This document shows, piece by piece, positions 9,871 through 20,242 of a stretch of DNA of 28,339 nt. The stretch lies in contig PDHQ01000388.1 of NCBI GenBank assembly GCA_003339415.1, forward strand, positions 1 through 28,339. Direction: 5' to 3'. This DNA comes from Ophiocordyceps camponoti-saundersi (nom. inval.) (taxonomy: Eukaryota; Ascomycota; Sordariomycetes; Hypocreales; Ophiocordycipitaceae). The notes under the pieces are model-generated. The model saw only the letters and a list, made by a program, of their open reading frames with translations, did no database searches and had not been told where the DNA came from. Both the position numbers and the translations under genes were made by a program. Positions within the stretch are counted from its first letter, which is position 1; each line of letters opens with the position of its first letter.

Positions 9871-11030
9871 CTATCGGTATTAGGTGCGGTAATACTATAA
9901 GCTAATTAGTTAATCTAAAGCGCACGTAAGTAAGTACCGAAGTATATTCGAAGTAAGTAAGCTAAAGGGTTATTATATAGAATCTTTTAGCGTAGATAGA
10001 AACTATAAGAAAAACTATAAGAAAAGCGTTTATAAGGAAAAAATCGTAACTTTAGAGCGTTAGAAAAGGGATAAGTATACTATAAGTTAGTAAATCGGTA
10101 CGTATATATAAATATAAATAAAAAATTATACGCTTATAAGAAAACCTCCTATCGTTAACCTTATATTATAATAGTAAATTTATTAGAAATCTTATTTCGA
10201 CGCGCGCCTTAAGAGTCGTTTTATTATTTCTATAAAGAGAGGATATCTACGTTAAATAATATTCCTAGCGAGCCCTTTAGCGAAGTTATTATTACGAACG
10301 AGGAGTTCTATTATCGCTATAAGGTTACGTTTAGAATATTATCGGAGACGTTAAAGACTACGATAAAAGCCCTCGCAATTTCGGTAAGTAATAAATAAAA
10401 TAAAGTAAAATAGTCGATACTAAGAGAAAAGAGTATAAGGAATATCAGGTTACGTAGGGCGCCGCTTATAATATTACCGTATATATGCTAAAAAAGCTAG
10501 ATAAGCCGATTAAGTTTATCGTTACCCGCTTCCTCTATTAGGATAATTTATTTAAGGCGATAATCCTTACGAGCCGCGCTCCCCGGCCCGAGTACACTTA
10601 TAATAAGTACGCCGATTCGTCGAAGTAGAACCTCTATTTCGAGATTTATTTCCGTTATAAAGACTAGTTTAGGGGGAGGTATAATAATTGCTAGGTAAGG
10701 GGGAAATTATACTATACTAGGTAGCGACTTATTATTAAGAGTCCCTCCGGCCGTTTCGTATCCTTCTATAGCGACTAAATAATATATAGCGGGGCGCTCT
10801 ATTAAGTAATAGACTACTTATAGCAAACTAATAAAGAAAGGATATAGCGGGCCGAGGCCGACGAAATAGAGGAGTATAATCGTAAGCGTATTAAGTATTA
10901 GCGGGTAGAGGGTAAGCGTGCTAAGCGTAAACGCGCCGAGCGTAGCTAGGAAAAGGCTACTATAAGGAAGAAGAAAGGAGGAAATATTTATAACTTTATA
11001 GTAATTAATAATAGTCCTTTTTTAAAATAA
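9871..11030 (+). pseudogene. coding repeat copy A, unrecognised protein, intron-bearing
   Basis: The same sequence recurs, diverged, at 11843-13000, giving two copies of nearly equal length. The function is unknown. The 5' part aligns between copies at the base level (cggtattaggtgcggtaat; tatagaatcttttagcgtaga). A middle frame reads EPFSEVIITNEEF and IKALAIS up to a GTAAGT donor at 10384. The 3' frame runs from about 10434 to a TAA at 11028, 198 codons in phase, with stops only TAA/TAG. It includes AAYNITVYMLKK, FKAIILTSRAPRPEYTYNKY, KSPSGRFVSF and a strongly basic C-terminus (GKRAKRKRAER). No transposase or polymerase motif is visible. It may be a duplicated host gene or cargo of an unidentified element. 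Confidence 0.6.
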
Positions 11031-11577
11031 TATATAAATATACGTAAACGTAGTAAAAAATAATAAAAAAAAGAAAAGGATAAAGGAAAGGAAAAGAAGA
11101 AAGAGAGAGTAATTTAATAAGGTAAAGGAAAGACCCTAACTAGTTATCGAAAAAGAAGAAAAGCCTTAGGGGGCAGGGCCTTCGTAAAGCTATCGGCGGG
11201 ATTACGGGCAGGAGGAATCTAGCGAAGTTATAAGCGTTAATCTTATACTTAGATCCGTATCTCGAGTAGGTAGCTAACCTAGCTAGGCCCGGATACGCTT
11301 AGGGCGACTAACTTTATTTATATATCGAAGGGCCTACGGCTACCTTAGTAATTATTTATAAGGAAGGAAAAACAACCTCTACTATAACCCGTAAACTTTT
11401 TAGCTAGTCTAGTTATCGGTAGTAGTAGTAGTAGCAGCGCTAGTAGCGGTAAAGAGGTATCGTTATCGCGATCGTTAATAGCGATAGCAGCAGGCGGCAG
11501 GCAGATATCGTAAGAATAAATATTATCGAGAGGAGTAGGTCGGCACCACGAGGCTATAGCCCCCCTATCTCGGTCAC
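11031..11577. other. spacer between copies A and B, no gene recognised
   Basis: Poly-purine near 11050-11150, then a GC-richer stretch. A run of agt codons (11411-11432) gives a Ser repeat on + or Leu on -. The minus-strand reading frame opposite is an antisense shadow with no family resemblance. Confidence 0.45.
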
Positions 11578-11760
11578 TAGATAAATAGCTATGCCACCTA
11601 ACTATTAGAGATAACCTTAAGTACTTAGTTATTAAAATAAGCAAAATAAAGGAAACCTATATATAGGTAGCAAAGCTAGTTAATTATATAAAGTCTAAGA
11701 AGGCTCTAAGCCTCCTATCTAAGTTTAAGGTATAAGTATTACCCGTATATAACTAATATA
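11578..11760. repeat. dispersed repeat R2, copy 1
   Basis: Starts tagataaatagcta and contains tataggtagcaaagct, ttaattatata and a tatataact block in the same order as the copy at 19529-19712. The two copies lie 8 kb apart on the same strand. It could be a solo LTR or a fragment of an unidentified element; no terminal TG/CA can be judged because RIP would have changed them. Confidence 0.6.
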
Positions 11761-11842
11761 AGTTATATAACCTATCCCCGCTATTAAGTATATAGATACC
11801 TAGGTACCGTTTGCTAGTAATCCGGTTATCCTATTAGCTAGA

Positions 11843-13000
11843 CTATCGGTAATAGGTGCGGTAATCTCGTAAAATAATTAGTTAGTAGAGGTTATACGTA
11901 AGGAGGTACTAAAGTATATTCTAAGTAAGCAATCTAGAGAGTTATTATATAGAATCTTTTAGCGTAGATAGGAAACCGTAGAAAAATATAAGGAAAGCGT
12001 CTAGAAGAAAAGAATCGTAACTTTAGAGGTTAGAAAAGGAATAAAAGCGTTATAAATCGGTAGATCGGCGCGTATAAATAAATAGAAATAAAAAATTCTG
12101 CCTGCGTAGGAAAACCCTCTATTATTAACTTTATCTATACTATTATTTTTTTTTTATTAAAAAATTTCTTATTACCGCACGCCCGTCTTTCGTAGTTATT
12201 TCTAATCGTCGGGAAAGAAAAATATATTATTATCTAATAATATTCTAGGAGAGCCCTTTAAGGAAGTTATAATTTCCGACAAAGAGTTCGGCCCCCGTTA
12301 CTAGGTTATGTTAGGAACGGCTTCCGAAGCCTTAAAAATAGTAATAAAGGCGCTCGCGATTACGGTAAGTTTAAATAAGTAGAGTAAAACTATTAAGGCT
12401 AATAAAAGGTAAGCTAAGGAGTATAGAATTATATAAGGTACTGCCTATAACGTTACGATCTTTATACCGAAAAAAGCGAATAAGCTTATAAAGTCTATTA
12501 TTGCTCGCTTTTTATATTAGGAATATCTATTTAAGGCGATAATTCTTACGAGCCGCGCACCCTAACCCGAGTATACTTATAATAAGTATACCGATATATC
12601 GAAGGATAAGCTCTTCTTTAAGCTTTATTTTTAGTATAAAGACTAGTTTAGCGGGAAGTATAATAATTATTTTGTGTAAGGAAAGTCCTATAATACGGGA
12701 TAGAGATTCTTCGCGGAAAGCCCTTCCGGTCGTTTCGTATCTTTTAAGGGTAATCTAATAACATATACCGGCGCCTTATATTAAGTTATCGACTATCCGT
12801 AGCAAATAGATAAGGAAAAAATATAAGCAGAGGCGGATAAAATAATAGAAGAGAACGATCGAGAGCGTACTAAGGCTCGTAAATATACCGCGCGTAAAGG
12901 TACTAAGCGTGGCTAAATAAGAGCCACGTATAGTAAGAAAGAAAAAGGGATAATCGTAAATATTTATAACTTTATAGTAATTTACGATAGTTCCCTTTAA
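11843..13000 (+). pseudogene. coding repeat copy B, unrecognised protein, intron-bearing
   Basis: Diverged partner of 9871-11030. The 5' frame reads EVLKYILSKQSRELLYRIF and KKRIVTLEVRKGIKAL; a middle part reads EPFKEVIISDKEF and IKALAIT up to a GTAAGT donor at 12365. The 3' frame from 12422 to a TAA at 12998 keeps 192 codons in phase and matches copy A at AYNVTIFIPKK, FKAIILTSRAP, EYTYNKYTD, ESPSGRFVSF and the basic tail. Divergence between copies exceeds RIP-type changes alone, including small indels, so the duplication is old or the copies come from different source elements. No known domain was recognised. Confidence 0.6.
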
Positions 13001-13280
13001 ATATAAAAGGTTATAAGATAAAGAAAAACGGCTCTTCTTATTCGATTACGTCGTGGAATAAGTTTTAGGGGAGTGAAAGAGAGACTTATAGCGTATAGGA
13101 AAAAAAAAGGAAAAAAAAAAGATATTCTAAGCAGTGTAAGGTAGGTTATAGCGATTCGTAATAATTAAGAAGGGCGAGGAAAATAAGAAGGGTTACGTAT
13201 ATAGGTAGTTTAGCGGCGGTGACGGACACGCTCGAAGATAAATATATATTAGCCTTAGCTAGGGAACTATTAGTAGCTTA

Positions 13281-13826
13281 TATAGAGTTTAGTTAAATTT
13301 TCCCTCTACCCTTATCTTCCCCTAAGAGCTTCTAAGGATTAGGCGTAAAAGGTGTTTAGAATAGAAAAGGGGCTATAACTAGGTATATAGTATAGAATAG
13401 TTTCCCTTGAGAGAGGAAGGAATTAAGTAAGTAATTAGCCCTAAACCTTATTTTCACTACTATCTTAAAAGTTATATATCGTAAGTCGGGTCTTAGAGAG
13501 GACTTATAGTAAAAACTCTACTAAATAGAATTATAACTTTATTTTAAACCTTATATTTTTTTACTATAAACTACTAATTTAAATACCTATTTTAAAGTCC
13601 TTAGCACTTAATTAAATAGTATTTATCCTTTTTCTTCCCTCGTCTCTTATCTTTATATATAAAACCGACTTCCTATTTTTTTTCCCGATAGAGAATTACT
13701 ATCTGGCCCGCCCCCCTTATAGCTAGATATCCCCTTATATTAGTTAAAGACCCCTATTACCTAAGAAGTTACGCCCCTTAGGTATCTGCTACGCTCGCTT
13801 AAAGTGTCCCCCCCCCCCCCGCTAAA
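13281..13826. repeat. dispersed repeat R1, copy 1
   Basis: Shares long blocks with 21596-21827 and 25564-26087: tagtttccctt, taaaagttatata, tagcacttaattaaatag, tagagaattactatctgg and ttacgccccttaggtatctg. Its right end is a 13-C run followed by gctaaa. It has no coding frame that I can identify, and may be an LTR or non-autonomous element. Confidence 0.75.
13808..13820. repeat. poly-C tract (13 C) at the end of repeat R1
   Basis: At the same place the second R1 copy (21811-21821) reads cttctttcccc, so the C run differs between copies: either an expansion or a base-calling artefact. Confidence 0.85.
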
Positions 13827-14179
13827 ATAAGTAAATAGAGGCTATAGAAAGATAAGATTAAGCTTTAAAGTAGCAAAACGGTTATACTTAATTTAACTTA
13901 GGAATAATAATCTATTTATAAAAGGGAAGGGGTCGTGCTAATTTATACTAGCGGTCGTAAAAAATACTATATTCCGTAATAAGGCGTTATATATACTTAG
14001 AAGCTACTTCGATACGTCTTTGCTAGGCATAACGAAGGAAAATCTAACGAACTTAGATACCTACTATAAAAATATAAATACTTCTTAAAAAGGGCAGGAA
14101 AGGCTTAAGGGATAAATTTCTTTCGATACTATCCTAACCTAGGTAGCCCTATCTAGAAAACGTATAAAGTAAAGTAAAA
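13827..14179. other. no gene recognised
   Basis: AT-rich sequence between repeat R1 and the minisatellite-like array. No frame or repeat was assigned. Confidence 0.45.
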
Positions 14180-14251
14180 CTCTCCCTTATATATACTTAG
14201 GCTAGAAGGGTTTATATAAGGCGCTACGCGAAAGAAGATAGAATACTCTCC

Positions 14252-14280
14252 CTTATATATATATATATATATATATATAC
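14252..14280. repeat. TA microsatellite
   Basis: Alternating TA run inside the degenerate array. Confidence 0.8.
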
Positions 14281-14807
14281 TTTTAGGAGCACGAAAGGGT
14301 TCTTATTAATACGTATTTCTTAGCATATTTTTTTGCTTTTATATACCTTTAGAAGGCGTAGGCGGGTCTCTCTTAATTTTCACTAAATATAAAAAAAAAC
14401 TAAAAAAACCGGCCCTCTTTACCACGCCTTTATCGAGACGAAAAAGACTCTCCCGTATACGTTAAGAAAGACGAATCGGCCTACTTAACGCTATAGAAAT
14501 TCTCTCTTCTATATTCCTAAGATAGAACGGAAAGGCTTTTTTAGCAGGCCTTATCTATATATATATATATAAACGAAATACCTCTTCTATATACCTTTAA
14601 ACGCGGGAATTTGCTCCCTTTAGCACCCCGATCTAACGGAAATATAAATTCGAAACTAAAACGCACGAAATAGCTCTCTACTATATAGCTTTAAGCGCTA
14701 TCTTCTAGAGGCTATAGAAGCATAGAAGGCTATCCCTAAGGCCGCGGAAATGCTCTATCCCGCACGCCTTTAAATATATAGAAAGGCTCTCTTAGGGCAC
14801 GTTTAGA

Positions 14808-14872
14808 TATACGAAAATGCTATTTTATTTTCGTATACGTTTAAATATATAAAATAATAGTATTTTCGTATA
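14808..14872. repeat. hairpin cluster with tatacgaaaat arms
   Basis: The word tatacgaaaat (14808-14818) reappears in inverted orientation as attttcgtata at 14827-14837 and again at 14862-14872. The first pair forms arms around a 10-base centre. It falls inside the minisatellite-like array. Confidence 0.7.
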
Positions 14873-15484
14873 CTTAGTCGCACCGAATAGCTACCTTTAA
14901 GACGCCTTAAAGGGGCAGAAAAGGCTCGCTTCTATACGAGATAGAAATATATATAAAGTTATCCTTCGGCACCCTATTAAGGTATTAAAAGAGATACTTA
15001 AGGTAAGTATACGAAACGGCTCTCTTTACGTTATATTCTAAGGCGGGGACCGTTACTCTTTTGCATAAATTTATATATATTAAATTAATTATTCTCTATA
15101 GCTTTAGGAGGATTTATATAACGTCTCTCGCAGATATTTATAAATATACGAAGGCGCTCTTATTTATATACCTTTAAATAGGCAAAAAATACCTTCTTTT
15201 TTTTACCTAATACCGAGCTATAGAAAGGGAGCCTATAATATTTAAGAATATATACGAAATATAAAATATCTATCTTAGCACGTCTCTTTACCGACAAAGT
15301 AAGGTTTCGTTACGTTAACCCTCCGGACTACGAGGGGTCCTATCTAGTATATATTTCACGATATAGAATAGAGTATTCTAAGGCACGAAGACGCTATTTT
15401 ATTATTAAATTATTTGCTATTTAGCTTTAGTTCCTCTTACCGAAATAGTTAGTTAATACGGCGTAGGGTTATGTTTCCTTTTAA

Positions 15485-15612
15485 CCCCCCNNNNNNNNNN
15501 NNNNNNNNNNNNNNNNNNNNNNNNNNNNNNNNNNNNNNNNNNNNNNNNNNNNNNNNNNNNNNNNNNNNNNNNNNNNNNNNNNNNNNNNTTCCCCCCCCCC
15601 CCCCCCCCCCCC
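15485..15612. other. assembly gap inside poly-C
   Basis: C at 15485-15490, 98 undetermined bases (15491-15588), TT, then 22 C (15591-15612). The gap sits in a C homopolymer, so its true length and content are unknown. Confidence 0.95.
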
Positions 15613-16203
15613 TTACGACGTCTATTTACTTATTTTTAGTGTCTTTTTTTTTTACTTAAGACGTATTTTATTTTCCTCGAAATTCTGCGTTTGCAAACGG
15701 ACTAGAAGGCACATACTAGATATTCCTTTTCACTAAATTATAATCGATAAATAATAGTAAAAACCGGTATTCGGGGCTTACACTACTTATACCCGGTTTA
15801 TCTATATCGAAGTCCTATATAGGATACGGATATAATCTATATTACGGATAGTTTTCTTTAGTATACTCTCGAATATACGAAGAGGTATATTTAACGCTAT
15901 AAGACGGCCTTCTTCCTATTAATATTCTTACTATTAATACCTATTAGCTCTATCTACCTATATAACTAAGTATCTAAAAGGTATATATCTATATCTACTT
16001 CTAGTTCCCTCCTATACGAAATTAAGCTGCTTATCTTAGGCTTCCTTTCTACCTAGGACTTACTCTACTCGATATTATATATTAGCAAATACTTTAAAGC
16101 GCTAGCTAAAACTCTTATAAATAAACGGATTAAGCTAAATAATATATAAAGCTCGAATATACGTTTATTATTCTTTAGTAGAATCCCGACTATCGAGGTA
16201 TCT
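15613..16203. other. no gene recognised
   Basis: AT-rich. A short patch at 15685-15715 (ctgcgtttgcaaacgg, aaggcacata) keeps several CpA/TpG and so looks less mutated than its surroundings. Confidence 0.45.
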
Positions 16204-16599
16204 TACGATGCCTCGTAGCCTTATATTGCCGCCCGGCTACCTTCCTCGTACTTTCTCTCTCTTATACCTTCGGCTACGCCTACGAATTCCGCTAGGTATA
16301 AAACCCTCGAGCCTTATAACGATACTAATTTTAAGCGTATAAAGCCGATAAATTACTCTCTCGACGAGTAATCCTTTAAATAACGCCTAAATAGCGCGTC
16401 CCTTAATTTATTATCGCAGCTTAGTATAAATAAGGAAAAAATAAAGTATTTTCGGGAGACCTATCCGTAGATAACTATAACTTTTAGCATAAAAATATTA
16501 ATTAGCTACTTTTAGCGTAACGGTTTCGTATAATCTGCGCTCCTAATATATACTTAGCTTATTACGAGCTATAAACTAGGGAACCGAAGTATAGCTTAA
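16204..16599 (+). pseudogene. decayed ORF, unrecognised
   Basis: One frame runs 131 codons with TAA/TAG breaks only. It reads IPSATPTNSARYKTLEPYN, DTNFKRIKPINYSLDE, LNSASLNLLSQLSINKEK and YFRETYP, then ITITFSIKILISYF. The N-terminal part (about residues 1-25) is hydrophobic with Ala and Pro. I see no domain. It lies just before the minus-strand tandem module. Confidence 0.4.
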
Positions 16600-16959
16600 T
16601 ATATTTAAACTAGGGAGGGACTAGAAGCTTAAAATAGTCTATATTACCTATAAATTCTAATATCTATAGTATTAGACTATTATCGGAAGCGATACCTAAT
16701 ATATGTTACTATTATTACCTAGGTATATATTACCTTTCCGATTAAGAAGGAGACCCGGGCTACTCGAATATCGTTCTTAATACCTTAACTAAATTTACTA
16801 TATTTAGGGCTTTATATTAGCTATAGTATTACGAGGTTAGGTTACCTTACGATAGGCGGCGTAATAAGTTAACCGCTTATACTAACGTAGCTTAGTTCGT
16901 CCTTATCGGATATATAAGGAGCCTTCGATTATATAATACTAGGGGACTCTTACTACTAC

Positions 16960-17770
16960 TCTAAGAACGATAAAGCAGCTTAGAATCTTCGAGCTGCCTC
17001 TTATTTTTCTAATAGGATTATTACCTTTTACGTACTCGGCTAATACGCTAATTAAGGCGCTGCCGCTAGTCGTGGAGGTTATTACGTTTAATAACTTTAA
17101 GCTTACTAACTTAAACTTATAGGATAACTAGGTAATCCTCTCTACTATTAAGTCGGGGCTTAAATATCTCTAGCGGAGGTATAGCGGTTCTTAAGCTCCG
17201 ATTCGGATAGTTCTACCTTTTCCTCTTTTTCCCGTTAAGTATCGCATACTTCCCGTCGAGAATCCGATAAATAACGAGCTTAAAGCGATATTAGCAAGGA
17301 TACGACGAATAGGGCTTAAAACGTCCTATTAGAATTATATTAGTATTCCTAGTCTTAAATTCTATCTAGCTACCTTATTAGAATTTTATTAGCCTACCTT
17401 ATCTTAGATTCTCTTAGCCTATATTATTAGAATTCTGCTAGCTTTCCTTATAGGTTCGGTTAATAACTATTAGTAACCTAATAAACTTAAGGTAACCCGG
17501 AGGCGACGAGCCTATTCGATATTAAGGTCCCTTATATAAACCTTAGGTTACACGGCATAGAAGAAACGCGGCTTATCCCTATTCTATCGCTATTAAGCGG
17601 GGTTAACTCCTTAGACTACGGATCGCCGATCGGACCTAAGATTACTAATAGAACGAAGAAGATACTATACCTGCTATATATATATATTATATAGCTTAAT
17701 ACTCTAGCTAAGGCATTAAATAAGGTATCGGGTAATCTTAAGGTTTTAATAATCTTAATAAACTTTAGCG
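16960..17770 (-). pseudogene. tandem coding module, copy II (with inserted minisatellite)
   Basis: Minus-strand coding relic homologous to 17815-18240. In transcription order it has KVY and QSIKL-NIY-type words (near 17767-17680), a Ser-Asp-Arg-Ile-Gly word, then an extra stretch holding the 24-base repeat array, and finally a segment reading YKFKLVSLKLLNVITSTTSG, SALISVLAEYVKGNNPIRK and IRGSSKILSC. All breaks seen are TAA/TAG. The family is unknown. The copy is about 385 bases longer than copy I because of the insert. Confidence 0.5.
17325..17447. repeat. 24-base tandem repeat, about 5 units
   Basis: Units begin cttattagaattntattagcct or a variant (ccttattagaattttattag; ccttatcttagattctctta). 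The 24-base length is a multiple of three, so an array inside a coding frame would have added 8 residues per unit. Confidence 0.7.
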
Positions 17771-17814
17771 AGGATAAAATAGTACTTCCTTTAATTAAAT
17801 AAGACTAGGGACTC

Positions 17815-18240
17815 CCGCTACCTTAGAAACTATAAAAAAGCTTAGCGAGCTAGACTTATCTCTTATCTTTCCGATAGGATAATCGCCCTTAATATACTTA
17901 GCTAATACGATATCGAAAGCGCTACCTAAAATCGTAAAGGTCCTTATATTTAATTATAAGATAATATATTACGACTTTAACTTATAGTAGAATAAGGCGG
18001 CAAAGCTTTCTACTATAAAGTTAGAAAAACGATAAGAAAAGCCGCAGCCTACGCCTATTCTATCGCTTTTAACTAGACTCGAATCCTCTCCCTATAATTA
18101 GGAACCTTAACTTAGTAAAGAAGATATATAAGGCCCGATATATATTATCTAGCTTGATACTCTAGTAAAGATATTAAACGGTATCTTAGTCGGTCTTCGG
18201 GCTCTTATAATACTTATAAACTTAGATAAAATCGAATATA
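17815..18240 (-). pseudogene. tandem coding module, copy I
   Basis: Minus-strand relic. In order: YKYYKSPKTD, then QSIKLDNIYRALYIF when TAG/TAA are read through, a Ser-Asp-Arg-Ile-Gly word, then FSNFIVESFAALFYYKLK, LNIRTFTILGSAFDIVLAKY and IKGDYPIGKIRDKSSSLSFF. It matches copy II in the same order. The module repeats either as exons of one large gene or as tandem gene fragments; which cannot be decided here. No known domain was recognised. Confidence 0.5.
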
Positions 18241-18269
18241 AATTAATTATACGATATAAAGCGAGGATC

Positions 18270-18350
18270 TTAAATAATAGACTAGCTTAGAATACTCGAG
18301 CTACCTCTTATCTTTCTAATAGGACTATTACTTATATAAGCCCTTATTAT
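18270..18350 (-). pseudogene. tandem coding module, third partial copy
   Basis: Only the end of the module is visible (SNSPIRKIRGSSSILS on the minus strand), matching the same part of copies I and II. It supports a tandem array rather than a single duplication. Confidence 0.45.
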
Positions 18351-19390
18351 TTTAAATATATCTAGAGGTAACGGAGTACGATATTTATTTTAACGGACGA
18401 TTATTAGATATATCTAGAAAAGAAATCCCTTTCCTCGTAACTAAGGGGGTATATTAGAAATAATAAGCTATATATATAGCTAAATAAACCGAAATATAAG
18501 TACCCTTCGTAGTATATAAAATTTTAGCGTAGTAGTTAATGCCCCGTATAATCTATTAGAGGTTAAAGGCTTATAACGCCTAATTAATAACTTTACTTAT
18601 TAGCTATAATAGCTATAATACGCTTCTATTATATATAATATAATTAATCCTTTACCTTATATAGCTTAGAAGTTAGCTTAGAAGCTTAAGGCTACTACCT
18701 TATAAACTATACTAACTAGCTAAACTTAGATAAGATTAATCGATATTTAGACTAGAATAATTAGTTTATAGAGCTAACTCTATTTATATTAGTTTTCGAT
18801 AATTAGCTTAATATAAAGAAATAAGCCGACCTTTTATTAAATAATAAGGATCGTCGTTATACGGATATTTTTAGCGCTAAGATTAATATTTATAATACTT
18901 AGTCGAGAATTAACCTCGCCTTTAGTTAAAAAAATATAAGAAGCTATTAAATTTCTACGCAGAGCTAGAAAAAAAAAGAGCAAAGATAGTATAGATATTC
19001 CGGCAGTAAATCTACTACCTTATAAGCTATAGCTAGGGAGGATAGGACGAAAGAGTTTACGGAAGATACTGCTAGAGAAGCAGCTTAGAAGATAGTAACG
19101 GAGGCCGTTAAGTAAGAAGCGTATCTTCTTACTTATCTAAGAGGAAAGGTCTTATAATATATATTTTCCTACGATCTTTTCTTATACCGCTATAACTACC
19201 GAAGTCCCTAGTATTACCTACGCTATCTATAGTCCTCCGCTTCGGTATATCGCTTATACTTTTATTATAAACTAATATTCCGGGTTACTAAGTAGTAGGG
19301 TTATAGTAGTAATATTTTAACGTATCGTAGTGGAGGAGATCTCCGGTATGCTAGGGAGGGGCGTCGAGGTCGGGTACTCGGTATCTCGTG
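18351..19390. other. mostly unrecognised; weak Gln-rich frame at 18725-18930
   Basis: A + strand frame near 18725-18930 reads SIFRLE, LVYRANSIYISFR and YKEISRPFIK between many TAA/TAG, which would be Gln-rich if they were CAA/CAG. It is too short and broken to call. The rest is AT-rich until a GC-richer patch from about 19325. Confidence 0.3.
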
Positions 19391-19393
19391 GCC

Positions 19394-19525
19394 GGGATAT
19401 CTATTATCCCGTAGCTAATACTTTATAGAAGTTCCGGGAGTCCCTTAGATAGAATATCTATTACCCTACGAAGGATATTTCGTAAAAGTATCGGACGCTT
19501 CGTTAGCGGAGTATCTATTACTCCG
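19394..19525. repeat. three palindromic motifs with a shared tctat loop
   Basis: GGGATA-tctat-TATCCC at 19394-19410 and CGGAGTA-tctat-TACTCCG at 19507-19525 are perfect inverted repeats with different stems and the same loop. A third, imperfect one (gaatatctattaccc) lies near 19452-19466. Spacing is about 57-59 bases. The last sits directly before repeat R2. Confidence 0.7.
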
Positions 19526-19528
19526 TAG

Positions 19529-19712
19529 TAGATAAATAGCTACGTTACCTAATTCTAAAAGTTAGCTTTAAAACGCTAGAAATTAAGGAAAATATAAGGG
19601 GACCTAGATATAGGTAGCAAAGCTTAGTTAATTATATAGAAATAAAGGTTCTAAGCTATCTATCTATAGCTAAAGTATAAGAGTCGCACTTATATAACTA
19701 AGATAGGTAATA
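19529..19712. repeat. dispersed repeat R2, copy 2
   Basis: Matches 11578-11760 in order: tagataaatagcta, tataggtagcaaagct, ttaattatata, tatataact. Same strand as copy 1. Confidence 0.6.
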
Positions 19713-20242
19713 TAGGATATACTTACTATTAGTTATTTCGGTACTTCGTAGATATATTCGTTATATTCTAAATAAGTTATTCTATAGCTATACTTTATAA
19801 TTCTATAATACTTATACTATCTCTACGTAGATCGAAAAATAATAAAGGTTATACCTTATAAGGATAAACTTATCTATAAGGCGATAAAAATATATATTAA
19901 AAGAGGGAGTAGAGTAGATATTAGCTATATAGATATATAATAATAATTATATATATATATATAAAGACCGCACGGCTATTATATATATATAAAACTAGCT
20001 ACTAAATTAGTTAATTAATAGCGATTACGTAATATATTATATAATTATATATATATAAGTAGGGTAGAAAGCTTAGCACCGAAAGATAGTATAAAAAAAT
20101 TTCTTCTTTAGTTAAGTATTATAAAGAGCATATCCTCTTAGCTTATATACGGAAAACTAGGTTATATACGTAAGCAACGTTTACGGCGTTAAGTAGTAAA
20201 CGTATAATATAATAAGAGGAATATCTAGACTAGTAAGAGATA
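19713..20242. other. no gene recognised; TA-rich
   Basis: Contains TA runs at about 19948-19964 and 19980-19992. No frame was assigned. Confidence 0.45.

Larger units (their letters stand above)
14180..15250. repeat. degenerate minisatellite-like array, unit about 32 bases
   Basis: Short units recur, each starting with gaaa, then ggctctct or a variant, then a cttta(a/g)atata-type end. Examples are gaaattctctcttctat, gaaatacctcttctata, gaaatagctctctacta, gaaatgctctatcccg and gaaaggctctcttaggg. Unit lengths vary from about 28 to 50 bases. RIP and indels have blurred it; alignment by eye gives only an approximate consensus and edges. Confidence 0.5.

Noticed and set aside
10384..10433. Exact intron boundaries in coding repeat copy A
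   Set aside because: The donor is clear, but several AG acceptors give different phases and the 50-nt length differs from copy B, so no precise intron is annotated.
11345..11644. 99-codon minus-strand open frame with a Leu run
   Set aside because: Low-complexity Leu codons come from an agt repeat; it overlaps the edge of dispersed repeat R2 and has no family resemblance.
15471..15659. Open frame across the assembly gap
   Set aside because: More than half of it is undetermined bases and poly-Pro from poly-C.
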